Under the pieces are notes generated by a model that saw only the letters and a list, made by a program, of their open reading frames with translations, ran no database searches and was not told the origin of the DNA. Positions 1-8,192 of a DNA stretch of 64,000 bases are shown one piece after another. Made by a program: the position numbers and the translations under genes. The first letter of the stretch is position 1. The number at the start of each line of letters is the position of its first letter. Origin of the DNA: a virus; the IMG/VR virus record IMGVR_UViG_3300018079_000001, positions 1 to 64,000 of that record. One strand, 5' to 3'.

Positions 1-228
1 ATCACGCCGAATCGCTCGAAGCGAACGGTTGTGGTATCGGCGACTGACGAAACGGCTCTGGCCCGAGTCGAGATTACTGTCAACGGAACCACGACAGTGT
101 ATCTCATGAACAGCATGACATGGAGCACGACGGTGCTGCTTCCAAACTCGAAGAATGTGACGCTGACTGTGCGCGCGGTCGATACCTCCGGCAACACAGG
201 TACCGCATCACAGACGTGGAGGAAGTAA
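1..228 (+). CDS. C-terminal part of an Ig-like structural protein (5' end outside window)
   Basis: The frame is open from base 1 to a TAA at 226-228, giving 75 residues with no obvious real start; the GTG at 31 is internal to the fold. The pattern (VVVSATDETALARVEITVNG, later VTLTVRAVDTSGNTG) is typical of a bacterial Ig-like beta-sandwich, as found at the ends of phage tail, fibre and cell-wall-binding proteins. The host protein cannot be named because its body lies upstream. Moderately sure of the fold, not of the function. Confidence 0.6.
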   Translation: MTPNRSKRTVVVSATDETALARVEITVNGTTTVYLMNSMTWSTTVLLPNSKNVTLTVRAVDTSGNTGTASQTWRK

Positions 229-229
229 T

Positions 230-829
230 ATGACGACTCCAATGCTCGACGCGGTGATTGTGCTTGGTCTCGTGTTCGGCGGACTTGGCGGGCTCCTGGC
301 TCTGTTCAAGGCTGTCAACAACGCCTGGAGAAACCGAGTGTATGAGCGACGCTTCAGGTTGTTCCGTGAGCGCATCATGGCGGACGCCAAAGCGCGCCGT
401 TCGATGCCTGACGGAAACCGAGATGATGGCCCGCCGACGCTAGTCCTATCACCGCTCGACTCGGTGGTGTTTGTCGAGGCTGTACTGAAAGCACAGCGTG
501 AGCGAGACGAAGTGAAGTTGGCGTTTATCGAGTCTGTGTTGGAAGAGAAGTTCGAAGGGAAAGGTGGCGCGAGCGGTGGTGCCGGGGCGAGTGGCGAGTG
601 GGAGTCCCCTGCGAGGGAGCCCCGTGAGCCAGTCGTCGAAGCCGGGACAATCGACACCGCTCGCGCCGCTGTAGTGGACGAGTGGCGTAGTCTAGCCGAG
701 GCACGTGAGATGACGGAGATCGACTTCCCACCAGCCTCTGTGGTCGAATATACGCCGACTCCGGAGATGTCAGACCCGGTACGGGAAGAGGCGACACCCG
801 CGCCCGAGACAACGACGAACGAGCCATGA
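230..829 (+). CDS. Small membrane-anchored hypothetical protein
   Basis: 199 residues, starting one base after the previous stop. Residues about 6-27 are a continuous hydrophobic, glycine-rich segment (VIVLGLVFGGLGGLLALF) followed by a strongly basic stretch (RNRVYERRFRLFRERI), so an N-out single-span anchor with a cytoplasmic tail is likely. The rest is charged; residues 115 onward are Gly/Pro/Glu-rich and probably disordered. It overlaps the next start by ATGA. No family recognised. Confidence 0.7.
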   Translation: MTTPMLDAVIVLGLVFGGLGGLLALFKAVNNAWRNRVYERRFRLFRERIMADAKARRSMPDGNRDDGPPTLVLSPLDSVVFVEAVLKAQRERDEVKLAFIESVLEEKFEGKGGASGGAGASGEWESPAREPREPVVEAGTIDTARAAVVDEWRSLAEAREMTEIDFPPASVVEYTPTPEMSDPVREEATPAPETTTNEP

Positions 830-999
830 ACTACCAGGCACTCGTGGGGTATGGGCGCGCGGTGGTCAAACGCGACAAGGTCACGGTACACATGGCGTGG
901 TGCAGCGAGGGCGACAAGTGCAAGAGCGAATGGCATCGAAGGGAGCCGAAAGATGAAGTTCATAGCAAAGTCCGAGACGATGTACCGCCGAGGGCCTGA
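826..999 (+). CDS. Short hypothetical protein
   Basis: 57 codons from an ATG that overlaps the previous stop (ATGA) to TGA at 997-999; the next gene begins at 1001. The tight coupling supports a real gene. The product is basic (many Lys and Arg) with two Cys about residues 26 and 32. Function not recognised. Confidence 0.5.
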   Translation: MNYQALVGYGRAVVKRDKVTVHMAWCSEGDKCKSEWHRREPKDEVHSKVRDDVPPRA

Positions 1000-1000
1000 G

Positions 1001-1438
1001 ATGGAGCGCACAATGGAAGAGCGCGCGATTGCGCTTGCCGTCAAGGCGCACACCGGCCAGACGCGCAAGGATGGCTCGTCCTACATCCTGCACCCGCTGC
1101 GTGTCATGCACGCGTTTGCTCGGGTGGTCGGGCACGAGGGTCAGGTGCTTCGCACTGCTGCCGTGCTGCACGACGTGTGCGAAGATTGCGGCGTGAGCAA
1201 CGACTCTATCGTTGCTGCGTTCGGCTCCGACGTGGGTAAGGTCGTGGACCGTCTCACTCGGCGTCCAGGGGAACTGTATGCCGACTATGTGGTACGTGCT
1301 GCGGCCGACAACAGTGCTCGTCTGATCAAGATTGCGGACGTGGAAGACAACCTGTACGACGTGGACGCGATACCGTTTCCGAGTGAAGCGAAGGGTCTGC
1401 GCCGAAGGTACGAGTGGACGCTAAGTGTGATTCGGTGA
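1001..1438 (+). CDS. HD-domain phosphohydrolase, (p)ppGpp hydrolase-like (SpoT/MESH1 type)
   Basis: 145 residues, the size of a stand-alone MESH1-like hydrolase. Seen: H17, H31 in LHPLRV, the HD pair H57-D58 in AAVLHDVCED, and K110-x2-D113-x3-N117 in KIADVEDN. These are the signature positions of the RelA/SpoT hydrolase domain (Mn-dependent removal of the 3' pyrophosphate from ppGpp). There is no synthetase domain. A phage hydrolase of this type could blunt the host stringent response; that role is inferred. The start at 1001 leaves one base after the upstream stop; ATG 1013 is a possible alternative. Confidence 0.8.
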   Translation: MERTMEERAIALAVKAHTGQTRKDGSSYILHPLRVMHAFARVVGHEGQVLRTAAVLHDVCEDCGVSNDSIVAAFGSDVGKVVDRLTRRPGELYADYVVRAAADNSARLIKIADVEDNLYDVDAIPFPSEAKGLRRRYEWTLSVIR

Positions 1439-1611
1439 AGAAACGGAAGGCTGCCAAGCCTGCACCGAAGCCAAGAAAGAAGCGTCCACGCGGTCCTGAC
1501 ATCGTTCTGACACCGCGAAATCGCGGTAACGTGGCTCGTATCCTCGAAGATCACGCGCTGCACGTGGACTCAGTGGCGGCCGAGTTTCGGAGAAAGAGCT
1601 ATCACGGTTGA
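1435..1611 (+). CDS. Short basic hypothetical protein
   Basis: 58 residues from GTG 1435, which overlaps the preceding TGA as GTGA. An upstream GTG at 1414 would overlap the HD gene more deeply and is less likely. The N-terminus is Lys/Arg/Pro-rich (KKRKAAKPAPKPRKKRPRG), suggesting nucleic-acid binding or a disordered tail; the remainder could be helical. Its TGA lies inside the hairpin/Shine-Dalgarno repeat at 1608. Confidence 0.5.
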   Translation: MKKRKAAKPAPKPRKKRPRGPDIVLTPRNRGNVARILEDHALHVDSVAAEFRRKSYHG

Positions 1612-1629
1612 TCCTACTAAGTAGGAGGG
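1608..1629 (+). promoter_or_regulatory. Hairpin/Shine-Dalgarno repeat, copy 1
   Basis: Reads TTGATCCTACTAAGTAGG then AGGG. CCTAC (1613-1617) and GTAGG (1621-1625) can pair around a TAA loop, so the stem partly holds the Shine-Dalgarno sequence TAGGAGG. The ATG of the next gene is 8 bases after the Shine-Dalgarno. Near-identical copies lie at 5634, 49097 and 56221, each directly before a gene. Confidence 0.75.
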
Positions 1630-1636
1630 ACACTCT

Positions 1637-1879
1637 ATGGAGACAGAATGCAAAGGCGACAAGCACGTGATCCTGAAGGACGGGACCTGTGCGTGTGAGA
1701 GTGCGTGGGCCAAGAGTCCAGCAGGTAAGGCTGCGGTAGAGGCGGCCGAGTATGTTCTGGTACAGGACAAGGGAGACAGCATCGGGGATGCTGTGGACTA
1801 TTTCAATCGACCTGTCGGTGCGCGTCTCGCCGATCTAGCGGCCGATCTAGCGGAAGACAGCACGGAAGGACAGCCATGA
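1637..1879 (+). CDS. Hypothetical acidic protein
   Basis: 80 residues, translated from the hairpin/Shine-Dalgarno element at 1608. It has an N-terminal Cys cluster (C5, C18, C20) followed by Ala/Asp-rich helical sequence. The last codons overlap the next ATG (ATGA). No family recognised. Confidence 0.65.
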   Translation: METECKGDKHVILKDGTCACESAWAKSPAGKAAVEAAEYVLVQDKGDSIGDAVDYFNRPVGARLADLAADLAEDSTEGQP

Positions 1880-2169
1880 GCCGACAAGACGTTCCGCCCG
1901 AGATGGAGTTCGACGGGGAAGAGGGCCTGTTCGACGTAGATATCACCGAGCAAGGTCCGCGTTCTCGTCCGCGCCGACCCGAGTCGGCCTGGGAGAAACA
2001 GGCTGCGACCTGGCACGGCACCACGCACTTCTTCGAGTGCTGCGGTACCACGTTTGGTGCCATGAACGCTGACACCTTGGCGGCCATGAGGCGGCTCCAC
2101 GAGGCGAGTCAGTATCACCGCAACCAAAAGCCTACCGGCGCCGTGTTGGCACTCGGTCAGGACGTGTAG
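1876..2169 (+). CDS. Hypothetical protein with His/Cys cluster
   Basis: 97 residues. An acidic N-terminus is followed by a compact WHGTTHFFECCGTTFG segment (two His, two Cys) that could bind a metal. ATGA overlap with the upstream gene. Function unknown. Confidence 0.6.
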   Translation: MSRQDVPPEMEFDGEEGLFDVDITEQGPRSRPRRPESAWEKQAATWHGTTHFFECCGTTFGAMNADTLAAMRRLHEASQYHRNQKPTGAVLALGQDV

Positions 2170-2170
2170 A

Positions 2171-2485
2171 GTGGCTGACGAGCGGTCGGACAGTTCGTCA
2201 GCGGTTCTCGCCCCTTACTTTGTTGTCGAGACGCCGACCGAAGGTGGGCCTGGCGTCTACACGGACGACAAGCACAACCGCACCGCTGTGCGCACGATGT
2301 TCGCGGTCATTGAGCTACAGAATGTCGAGAAGGCGACGCAGCAGTGGAAAACGCTCGGGTCACGTGGGCAGATGGTCCAGCTACTCGCCATCGCCATGAT
2401 GAACAACCCGGGCCTGTTCGAGGCAATCGGAGCCATGATGAACCTGCTTCAGAACGACATCGAACGAACACAGAGAGGAGGCTAA
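2171..2485 (+). CDS. Hypothetical protein
   Basis: 104 residues from GTG 2171, one base after the previous stop. The C-terminal half is Met-rich and helical (AIAMMNNPGLFEAIGAMMNLL), reminiscent of small packaging-associated proteins near portal genes, but no specific family is recognised. Confidence 0.6.
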   Translation: MADERSDSSSAVLAPYFVVETPTEGGPGVYTDDKHNRTAVRTMFAVIELQNVEKATQQWKTLGSRGQMVQLLAIAMMNNPGLFEAIGAMMNLLQNDIERTQRGG

Positions 2486-2487
2486 CC

Positions 2488-2766
2488 ATGCCAAACCCTG
2501 AAGAGAAGTTCGGAGAGCAGCGGCCACAGAGGCGCGACGCGGACGGCAACAACTTTTTCCAGCTTGAGCTACACCCGATGAAGTTCGAGGTGTGTGAGTG
2601 CCGCAAGCAAAGCGACGGCCATATCACACTGTCGGGCTCGATCGAGCAGGACATGCCGAGCGTGTCGAACCCGATGGAACTGATGCAACTGATGATGACC
2701 GGGCAACCGATACCGACTGAGAAGAAATGGGTGCCGATCATGCGGGTGCTGTCCAGCTACAATTGA
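2488..2766 (+). CDS. Hypothetical protein upstream of the portal gene
   Basis: 92 residues. The start is ATG 2488 after a good Shine-Dalgarno (GAGGAGG); the open frame extends upstream to 2344 but overlaps the previous gene there. Last gene before promoter copy P1. No recognisable domain. Confidence 0.65.
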   Translation: MPNPEEKFGEQRPQRRDADGNNFFQLELHPMKFEVCECRKQSDGHITLSGSIEQDMPSVSNPMELMQLMMTGQPIPTEKKWVPIMRVLSSYN

Positions 2767-2777
2767 AACCTCCAACC

Positions 2778-2797
2778 GTGGTAAAATGAAAGAGTGG
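2778..2797 (+). promoter_or_regulatory. Repeated extended -10 promoter element, copy P1
   Basis: GTGGTAAAATGAAAGAGTGG: TGG immediately before TAAAAT makes an extended -10 hexamer, and the downstream AAAGAGTGG is shared with copies at 9843, 23196, 25272, 32536 and 63356. No consistent -35 is seen. It heads the portal gene. The ATG inside the element (2786) is probably part of the promoter, not the start codon. Confidence 0.75.
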
Positions 2798-2809
2798 GGG
2801 GACACGGGC

Positions 2810-4927
2810 ATGAGCAGGCGTGCTGGAGGGCGGGATACGTGGCTGTACTCGAACACTCGCAGCGGTAAGAAGGTCCAGAAGCAAGCGGCCGAAGCCGAAG
2901 GTCGTCTCGAACCGGGAGCAAGCGAGTATATGACTCGCATGCTCACCGCGCCCGTCCCGAAGATCATCCACCTGGGCAACGAAGTCAGCAAGAGCGAAGG
3001 CGGCCAGGTGTCCGTCATCCGCAAGTTCGTCCCCGACTACCCCGCGTCGCATCAGATCAAGGACCCGTTCGAGGGCCTGTACTCTCAAGGCATTGCGCTC
3101 GAACCCCCGCTCCCGCCTGAACGACTCCTGAACCTCACCGAAGAGAACACACTGCACTCTGGCTGTCTCATGGCGAAAGCCTATGACGCGTGCGGACGTG
3201 GTTGGGATTTCGAGCCGGTCGAGGGTCAGAAGGGCGACAAGGCTCTCATGGAGTCGGAGATGCCCGACAAGTTCCGCAAGGGCATGGAACTGATGACGCC
3301 GGACCTGACGTTCGGTGAGCTACTGTACCAGGCAGCGTGGGAGCAACAGGCAATCGGTTGGGCTGTATGGGAAGTTGTGCGCATGGCTGAAGCCTGGGCT
3401 CCGCGCGCTTACGCGCCAATCGGTGCCATCTATCCGATCCCATCGTTCACCATGCGCGCCACGATTGACCCGCGTCGGTGGGTGCAGATTCGCGCCGGCC
3501 GTATCCGCTTCTTCAAGAAGTTCGGTGCGAAATGCGAAGTGGACGCTGAGACGGGGCAGGTGTACAACTGGCAGGACTCGAAGCAGATGGCTGCGATCAC
3601 CGACCCGGAACGCCTGGCATCCGAAGTGATCATCTTCAAGGAATACAGCCCGCGCTCGCTGTGGTACGGCATCCCGAAATGGATCAGTGCTGTGCCGACG
3701 ATCGCCGAGTTGACGGCCATTCGAGAGTTCAACGTGTCGTGGTTCGCCAGTGGCGGTCAGACGGACTACATCATTCACTTCAAGGGTGAGTCACTGGAAG
3801 TCGCTGAGGCGATGAAGGACGGCGTGCTTGAGCAGATGCGCGAGAATCAGGGGCGCGGGCACACGAACCTTATCGTTGCAGGCTCGGCTGAGACGGAGAT
3901 GAACGTCGAGAAGTTGGGCGAGCTACTTCGCGAAGGGCACTTTCGGTTCCGGCGTTCCGACCTGGCGAAGGAAGTTCTGATCGCGCACAACGTGCCGCCT
4001 TACCGCATCGGTTGGGCTGAGACGGGGGCGGGCTCCGGGCTCGCTGGCAACCCCGCGACCGAGATGCTTGGCGCGTACAAGTACGGTGCTATCGAGCCGA
4101 TCCAAACCATCATCGAGGATCGACTGCGCGCTACGTTGTTCGATCCTGACATGGGCATCAATACTGGCATGTTCCGTTTGCGCTTGAAAGACCTGGAACT
4201 GGACGACATGACGCAGGAGTTGGAGCGCGTGACAAAGCTGGTTGACTCCGCGATCATGACGCCGAATCAGGCGCGAGAGGAGTTGGGCCTGGACCCGGTC
4301 GAGACGGTTAAGAAGAAGACGCCGATGCCGGGCGCGAAACCGGGCGACAAGCAGCCTGTGAACGCGCCACAAGTTGATCCGACGACTGGTGAGCCTGTGG
4401 AGGGGCAGCCGCAGTACGAAACGAAGGCGTTCGACAAGGACGGCAACCCGGTCCCGCCTGCGCCGCCCGCTGAAGGTGAGGAGCCGGCCGAGGATACGCG
4501 TCCAGGTGGCGACAGCGAAGGTGGCAACCTGAATGGGCCTCCAGGCTCAGAGGGGGAAGACGTGGGCCAAGTCGAAGCGATGAACACGTACTACTATCAG
4601 GGTGTGCCGCTTTCGGCGAAGCCGCCTGCGCCTGCCCCGCAGATCGGTCCAGATGGTAAGCCTATGCCCCCGTTCGGTGGGAAGAAGCCGCCGTTCGGTG
4701 GTCCTCCCGAGAGTCCGGACGGTGCGCCGTTGCCGGACGAGTCACAGAAGTCTGTGGACAAAGCATTCGAGTTTGTGAATGAGTTTGGAAGAACACTTCG
4801 CGAGTCGCTGAAGGGTGATTCGCAAAAGTCTGTCGTCGGGGACGAATCCGGTGCGAAGGAGAAGACTCCCTCCGAGCACCGGCCCTCCCGTCGTCCTCGG
4901 CGACAGTTCAAATCAGAGGAGAAGTGA
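2810..4927 (+). CDS. Portal protein
   Basis: 705 residues from ATG 2810; the in-frame ATG 2786 lies in the promoter motif. The middle carries portal hallmarks: IIFKEYSPRSLWYGIPKW (the conserved HIF-type stretch where the path to the wing is described in PBSX/SPP1-type portals) and, later, VLIAHNVPPYRIGWAETGAG followed by LAGNPATEMLGAYK. It forms the dodecameric ring at the capsid vertex through which DNA is packaged. Residues about 500-640 are Pro/Gly-rich and probably disordered, making it longer than most portals of this class (about 450-550). Terminase genes expected just upstream are not seen in this window. Confidence 0.85.
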   Translation: MSRRAGGRDTWLYSNTRSGKKVQKQAAEAEGRLEPGASEYMTRMLTAPVPKIIHLGNEVSKSEGGQVSVIRKFVPDYPASHQIKDPFEGLYSQGIALEPPLPPERLLNLTEENTLHSGCLMAKAYDACGRGWDFEPVEGQKGDKALMESEMPDKFRKGMELMTPDLTFGELLYQAAWEQQAIGWAVWEVVRMAEAWAPRAYAPIGAIYPIPSFTMRATIDPRRWVQIRAGRIRFFKKFGAKCEVDAETGQVYNWQDSKQMAAITDPERLASEVIIFKEYSPRSLWYGIPKWISAVPTIAELTAIREFNVSWFASGGQTDYIIHFKGESLEVAEAMKDGVLEQMRENQGRGHTNLIVAGSAETEMNVEKLGELLREGHFRFRRSDLAKEVLIAHNVPPYRIGWAETGAGSGLAGNPATEMLGAYKYGAIEPIQTIIEDRLRATLFDPDMGINTGMFRLRLKDLELDDMTQELERVTKLVDSAIMTPNQAREELGLDPVETVKKKTPMPGAKPGDKQPVNAPQVDPTTGEPVEGQPQYETKAFDKDGNPVPPAPPAEGEEPAEDTRPGGDSEGGNLNGPPGSEGEDVGQVEAMNTYYYQGVPLSAKPPAPAPQIGPDGKPMPPFGGKKPPFGGPPESPDGAPLPDESQKSVDKAFEFVNEFGRTLRESLKGDSQKSVVGDESGAKEKTPSEHRPSRRPRRQFKSEEK

Positions 4928-4928
4928 A

Positions 4929-5309
4929 ATGGATAGTCAACGCGGCCCAAGATGGATGATCGTGGAAAAACATCACGTGATCGCGGCGCTCGCGCTCGTG
5001 TTCGCACTCGCTGGCGGTGGTTACGCAGGAGAGCCGTTGCCTGTCATCCCCGAATCGAAGCCGTCACGTGACGAGATCGTCACAGGCTGCGATGACGGGC
5101 GTCACGTGTACGCGCACGCGTGGCACAAGCAGAAGGTACTGATCTTCGGCACTGTCTATGAAGACGGCAAACATGACCCGCCCGATGTTGTGCTCACGTG
5201 GACGGGCAAGAACACGATTGACAAGCTGTGGCATCGCGGCATTCAGGTGCCCGATGCGACCGAGTGGCTTCGAGCCACAGACCTGTGCGATGGAACGGCA
5301 AAGCCATGA
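4929..5309 (+). CDS. Secreted or membrane-anchored hypothetical protein
   Basis: 126 residues from ATG 4929, one base after the portal stop. Residues about 17-32 form a hydrophobic segment (VIAALALVFALAGGGYAG) after a basic start, consistent with a signal peptide or single anchor and no lipobox. The soluble part has paired Cys (C53, C119) that could form a disulfide. No family recognised. Confidence 0.6.
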   Translation: MDSQRGPRWMIVEKHHVIAALALVFALAGGGYAGEPLPVIPESKPSRDEIVTGCDDGRHVYAHAWHKQKVLIFGTVYEDGKHDPPDVVLTWTGKNTIDKLWHRGIQVPDATEWLRATDLCDGTAKP

Positions 5310-5605
5310 GCGCTCTGGAAATTGACCTGGTCCTGAAGTGGTTCCCACTACTCGGCGTGCCGATCCTTGCTATGATCGGCTGGCTTATACGCCGAGCTAT
5401 CATTCGGTGGGATAAGTCGCAGGACAAAACCGCTACTGCAATTGAGAAACTGGCTGAGCAAATTGCGACCTTGGCTTCGACCTTGGCGACTACAGCCACC
5501 GAAGTCCGACTCCGCGCGCAGATGGGTGACGAACGCTCACAAGTGACCGTCGATCGTTTCGTGGCACTTGAGCTACGCGTGAGTCATCTCGAACACCCGC
5601 TCTAA
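5306..5605 (+). CDS. Small membrane protein with coiled coil
   Basis: 99 residues, ATGA-coupled to the upstream gene. One hydrophobic span (FPLLGVPILAMIGWLI, about residues 13-28) is followed by basic residues and then an Ala/Thr/Leu heptad-like region ending HLEHPL. The topology resembles small accessory holin or lysis-regulator proteins, but nothing specific supports that. Confidence 0.6.
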   Translation: MSALEIDLVLKWFPLLGVPILAMIGWLIRRAIIRWDKSQDKTATAIEKLAEQIATLASTLATTATEVRLRAQMGDERSQVTVDRFVALELRVSHLEHPL

Positions 5606-5633
5606 AGCGCACCCGATAAATTCACTCGCTTCA

Positions 5634-5654
5634 TTGATCCTACTAAGTAGGAGG
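5634..5654 (+). promoter_or_regulatory. Hairpin/Shine-Dalgarno repeat, copy 2
   Basis: Exact copy of the 1608 element, with CCTAC/GTAGG pairing around TAA and Shine-Dalgarno TAGGAGG. Start codon ATG 5660 follows after AACGC. The stretch 5606-5633 before it shows no other signal. Confidence 0.75.
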
Positions 5655-5659
5655 AACGC

Positions 5660-6937
5660 ATGCCCAAAGTCACGGCAACGGCGGAACTACCACGCAATTC
5701 CGAAGGCAAAGTCCTGTGGTCGAGGGTGCCCGGCTTCCCTCGGTGGTTCAAGCAGATGGCCCCGAAGTGCACACAGTCTGAACTGGCCCTGGCGATACGT
5801 GGCAAGTACAGCACGGACATCAGTACCCCCGCGCTCGAATCCCTGCGCCGCACCTATCGAGCGAATCAGAACGCGGACACCTTGGCACGTGGCAAGGCAG
5901 CCTTGCAACCTCCGAAACCAGAGGCACTGCCCGAGACGCCGACCGAGAAGTACGACCGTGAGGCTGCGCAGGCGACCATCCGCAAGCTGAGTGCTCGGCA
6001 GACCGCGTGGGAAGTCATTGGTGAGAAGTTGCTCGTCGGTGCTCGCGCTCTGGACCGACAACTACCCGCAATCAAACCGCCCGTTATCAAGCTGCCCGGC
6101 AAGATGCACGAGGAGGAAGCCGTCCTCGTGATCAGTGACGTGCAGGCTGGCCTGACCACGAGTTCCCGTGAGACGGGCGGGCTCGGCGACTTCAACACCG
6201 CGATTCTGGCACAGCAGATCGACTACCTTGGCGACGCTGTCGAAAGTGTCATGAAGTACCACGTCAACGTCAAGAACCTGAACGTGTGGTTCAACGGTGA
6301 CATCGTCGAGGGTGAGACGATTTTTCGTGGACAGCAGCGCGAGATCGACATGAACCTGATCGAGCAAATCCTGTTCTGCGTGGACAAATTCGAGGGCCTA
6401 CTCACGCGCATGTCGGCGCGCTTCGAGAACGTGCGGGCGACCGGCACAGTTGGGAACCACGGTCGGCTTGGCATGAAGGGCGAACACTCGCCGATGTCCA
6501 ACTTCGACTACCTCACGTACAAGTGGCTTCAGGAGCGCACGCGCCCACTGAACAATGTCACGTGGACCATTCCTGAGACATGGTGGTTGATCAACGACGT
6601 GATGGGTTGGCGTTTCCTTCAGGTGCACGGCGATGACACCGGGTCGAGTACGTGGGGAATCCCTTTCTACGGCATGGGTAGACATTCGTCGCGCTACCAG
6701 GAGATGCTACGACAGGCACGAGTTCCTCCGTTCGACTACATGGTCCTCGGGCACCACAGCGTCGAAGCACAGTTCCAGAACATAATCGCGGCTGGCTCAT
6801 GGCCGGGCGGAACCGAGTTCAGCATCAAGGGAATGCAAGCGGCGGGTACGCCGACTGCTCCGTTCTTCGCAGTGGACAAGCGGTTTGGCAAGACGTGGCG
6901 GCGAGACATTCAGCTTCGCCCCCCGGTGGCGCGATGA
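5660..6937 (+). CDS. Calcineurin-like metallophosphoesterase
   Basis: 425 residues. The C-terminal two-thirds contain the ordered metal-binding motifs of the family: D160 in VISDVQAG, D214 in FNGDIVEG, N266-H267 in VGNHGR, then QVHGDD and VLGHHS. Family members hydrolyse phosphomonoesters or diesters with two metals; phage relatives are often called DNA exonuclease/phosphoesterase. The N-terminal 120 residues look like a separate helical, possibly DNA-binding part. Translation starts from the hairpin/Shine-Dalgarno element, and the stop overlaps the next gene. Its substrate cannot be told from sequence. Confidence 0.85.
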   Translation: MPKVTATAELPRNSEGKVLWSRVPGFPRWFKQMAPKCTQSELALAIRGKYSTDISTPALESLRRTYRANQNADTLARGKAALQPPKPEALPETPTEKYDREAAQATIRKLSARQTAWEVIGEKLLVGARALDRQLPAIKPPVIKLPGKMHEEEAVLVISDVQAGLTTSSRETGGLGDFNTAILAQQIDYLGDAVESVMKYHVNVKNLNVWFNGDIVEGETIFRGQQREIDMNLIEQILFCVDKFEGLLTRMSARFENVRATGTVGNHGRLGMKGEHSPMSNFDYLTYKWLQERTRPLNNVTWTIPETWWLINDVMGWRFLQVHGDDTGSSTWGIPFYGMGRHSSRYQEMLRQARVPPFDYMVLGHHSVEAQFQNIIAAGSWPGGTEFSIKGMQAAGTPTAPFFAVDKRFGKTWRRDIQLRPPVAR

Positions 6938-7074
6938 ACTGCCCATACTGCAAGGAAGTCACGGTGCCGACACCGCTCGGGATGCTGTGCGTGGCGAAGA
7001 CGAACGAGAAGGGCCGCATGTGCGGCACGACCCTTGGCGACTCAGAGCAGGTGCGAAAGGAAGTGAAGGTGTGA
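6934..7074 (+). CDS. Small zinc-ribbon protein
   Basis: 46 residues, ATGA-coupled. C3-x2-C6 (CPYC) and a later C19 with C31 in MCG suggest a single zinc ribbon. Such mini-proteins are common between phage enzymes; the partner is unknown. Confidence 0.55.
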   Translation: MNCPYCKEVTVPTPLGMLCVAKTNEKGRMCGTTLGDSEQVRKEVKV

Positions 7075-7289
7075 TGGCAAAGATTGACATGAAGTTGTCA
7101 CAGGCACTTGGGTACGTGCGGCTTGGACTTATCTCAGCACGCGAGTATCCAGAGAAGCTGGAAGTGGCACTCGGTCTGCTCGACGAGATCATCCCTCAAG
7201 TGCTGGCAATCGAAGTGCCGGGTGGGATACTCGGCGATAAAGTAGAAGAAGGTGCCGTGAGTCCAGCGCAAGGGGAAGCTGCATCATGA
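7074..7289 (+). CDS. Hypothetical protein
   Basis: 71 residues; the ATG overlaps the preceding TGA (TGATG). Mainly predicted helix, no cysteines. Its stop overlaps the next start (ATGA). Not recognised. Confidence 0.55.
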   Translation: MAKIDMKLSQALGYVRLGLISAREYPEKLEVALGLLDEIIPQVLAIEVPGGILGDKVEEGAVSPAQGEAAS

Positions 7290-7477
7290 AGATGACAAGC
7301 GGGAAGCGTAAGCAGGAGCGGCAAGGTCGCTCGCTGGATCGGCTGCTTGTGATGGCCCCGCCGAATCGTATCGGCGAGATCGAAGACGACAAGGCGCGAC
7401 ACACGGCACTCGCTCAGTGGGAAGAGCGCGCGAAGGTCGAAATCGAAACCCTCAAGAAGCGAACAGGGAGGTTCTGA
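7286..7477 (+). CDS. Short basic hypothetical protein
   Basis: 63 residues, Lys/Arg-rich N-terminus (KMTSGKRKQERQGRSLDRLL) then acidic/basic helix. Coupled to both neighbours. Not recognised. Confidence 0.5.
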   Translation: MKMTSGKRKQERQGRSLDRLLVMAPPNRIGEIEDDKARHTALAQWEERAKVEIETLKKRTGRF

Positions 7478-7974
7478 TGCGCGTATATCTCTGTGGCCCT
7501 ATTAACGGCTGCACCGACACCGAGGCGAAGGACTGGCGCGAGGCAGCGAAGAAGGACCATCCAGAGCACACGTACATCGACCCCATGCGTAACGACTACC
7601 GTGGGCGCGAGAACGAGCCTGGTATCGACGCTCTGATCGTCGAGGCTGATAAGCAGGACATCATCGACTCCGAAGTCGTGCTTGTGAACTACGACAAGCC
7701 GAGCGTCGGCACGAGCATGGAAGTGCTCTTCGCATGGGAACAAGCCCGCGACATAGTTGTCGTTGCCAAGGAAGGCACTATCATTTCCCCGTGGCTCAAG
7801 TACCACGCGGACACCATCGTCCCGACGTTTGCCCGCGCGTTCGCGTACATCAACGAGCTATCAAAAGAAGAAAGCGCGATACTGGACCCGTTCGAGCGTC
7901 TCGATATTCTGTTCGACGAGATGGACAAATCCTGGGAGCGCATTTTCGGACGAGGGAGAAAGTTTGATTCATGA
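7477..7974 (+). CDS. Nucleoside 2-deoxyribosyltransferase-like protein
   Basis: 165 residues. It begins MRVYLCGPING, the nucleotide-binding start of the family, and has KPSVGTSMEVLFAW with a candidate catalytic Glu (E82) in the usual GTxxE setting. Enzymes of this fold transfer deoxyribose between bases or cleave nucleoside monophosphates (DNPH1/MazZ-like branches). With GMP reductase nearby it suggests purine-pool remodelling, which is inferred. The C-terminal about 40 residues are an extra helical tail. Confidence 0.75.
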   Translation: MRVYLCGPINGCTDTEAKDWREAAKKDHPEHTYIDPMRNDYRGRENEPGIDALIVEADKQDIIDSEVVLVNYDKPSVGTSMEVLFAWEQARDIVVVAKEGTIISPWLKYHADTIVPTFARAFAYINELSKEESAILDPFERLDILFDEMDKSWERIFGRGRKFDS

Positions 7975-8192
7975 TCAAGCACACACTGCCCGCAACACTG
8001 TTCGTTCGTATGGACAACGATACCGGCGAGGAAAGCGTTTTACTCGCCGAGGAGAGCATGGCAAAGGTTCTGCCAGACGACGACATGGTCACAGTTGTCG
8101 GCGTATACGGGCTGATCAAGGTGATGCGTGTTCAGCGAGAAGCCAAGGTGCTCGCGGAGGAGTCTGTTCGAGTACCAGGCGAGCGCACATGA
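7971..8192 (+). CDS. Hypothetical protein
   Basis: 73 residues, ATGA-coupled at both ends. Alternating hydrophobic beta pattern (LFVRM, VVGVYGLIKVMRV) suggests a small barrel. No family recognised. Confidence 0.5.
   Translation: MIKHTLPATLFVRMDNDTGEESVLLAEESMAKVLPDDDMVTVVGVYGLIKVMRVQREAKVLAEESVRVPGERT

Noticed and set aside
208-1068. 286-residue open frame on the minus strand
   Set aside because: It lies antisense to the coupled + strand genes; long antisense frames are expected in GC-rich DNA with GC-biased third positions. It has no domain and no Shine-Dalgarno.
2786-2809. ATG 2786 as portal start
   Set aside because: It lies inside promoter copy P1, where the other copies have ATAA; ATG 2810 has a usable G-rich Shine-Dalgarno region and is preferred.
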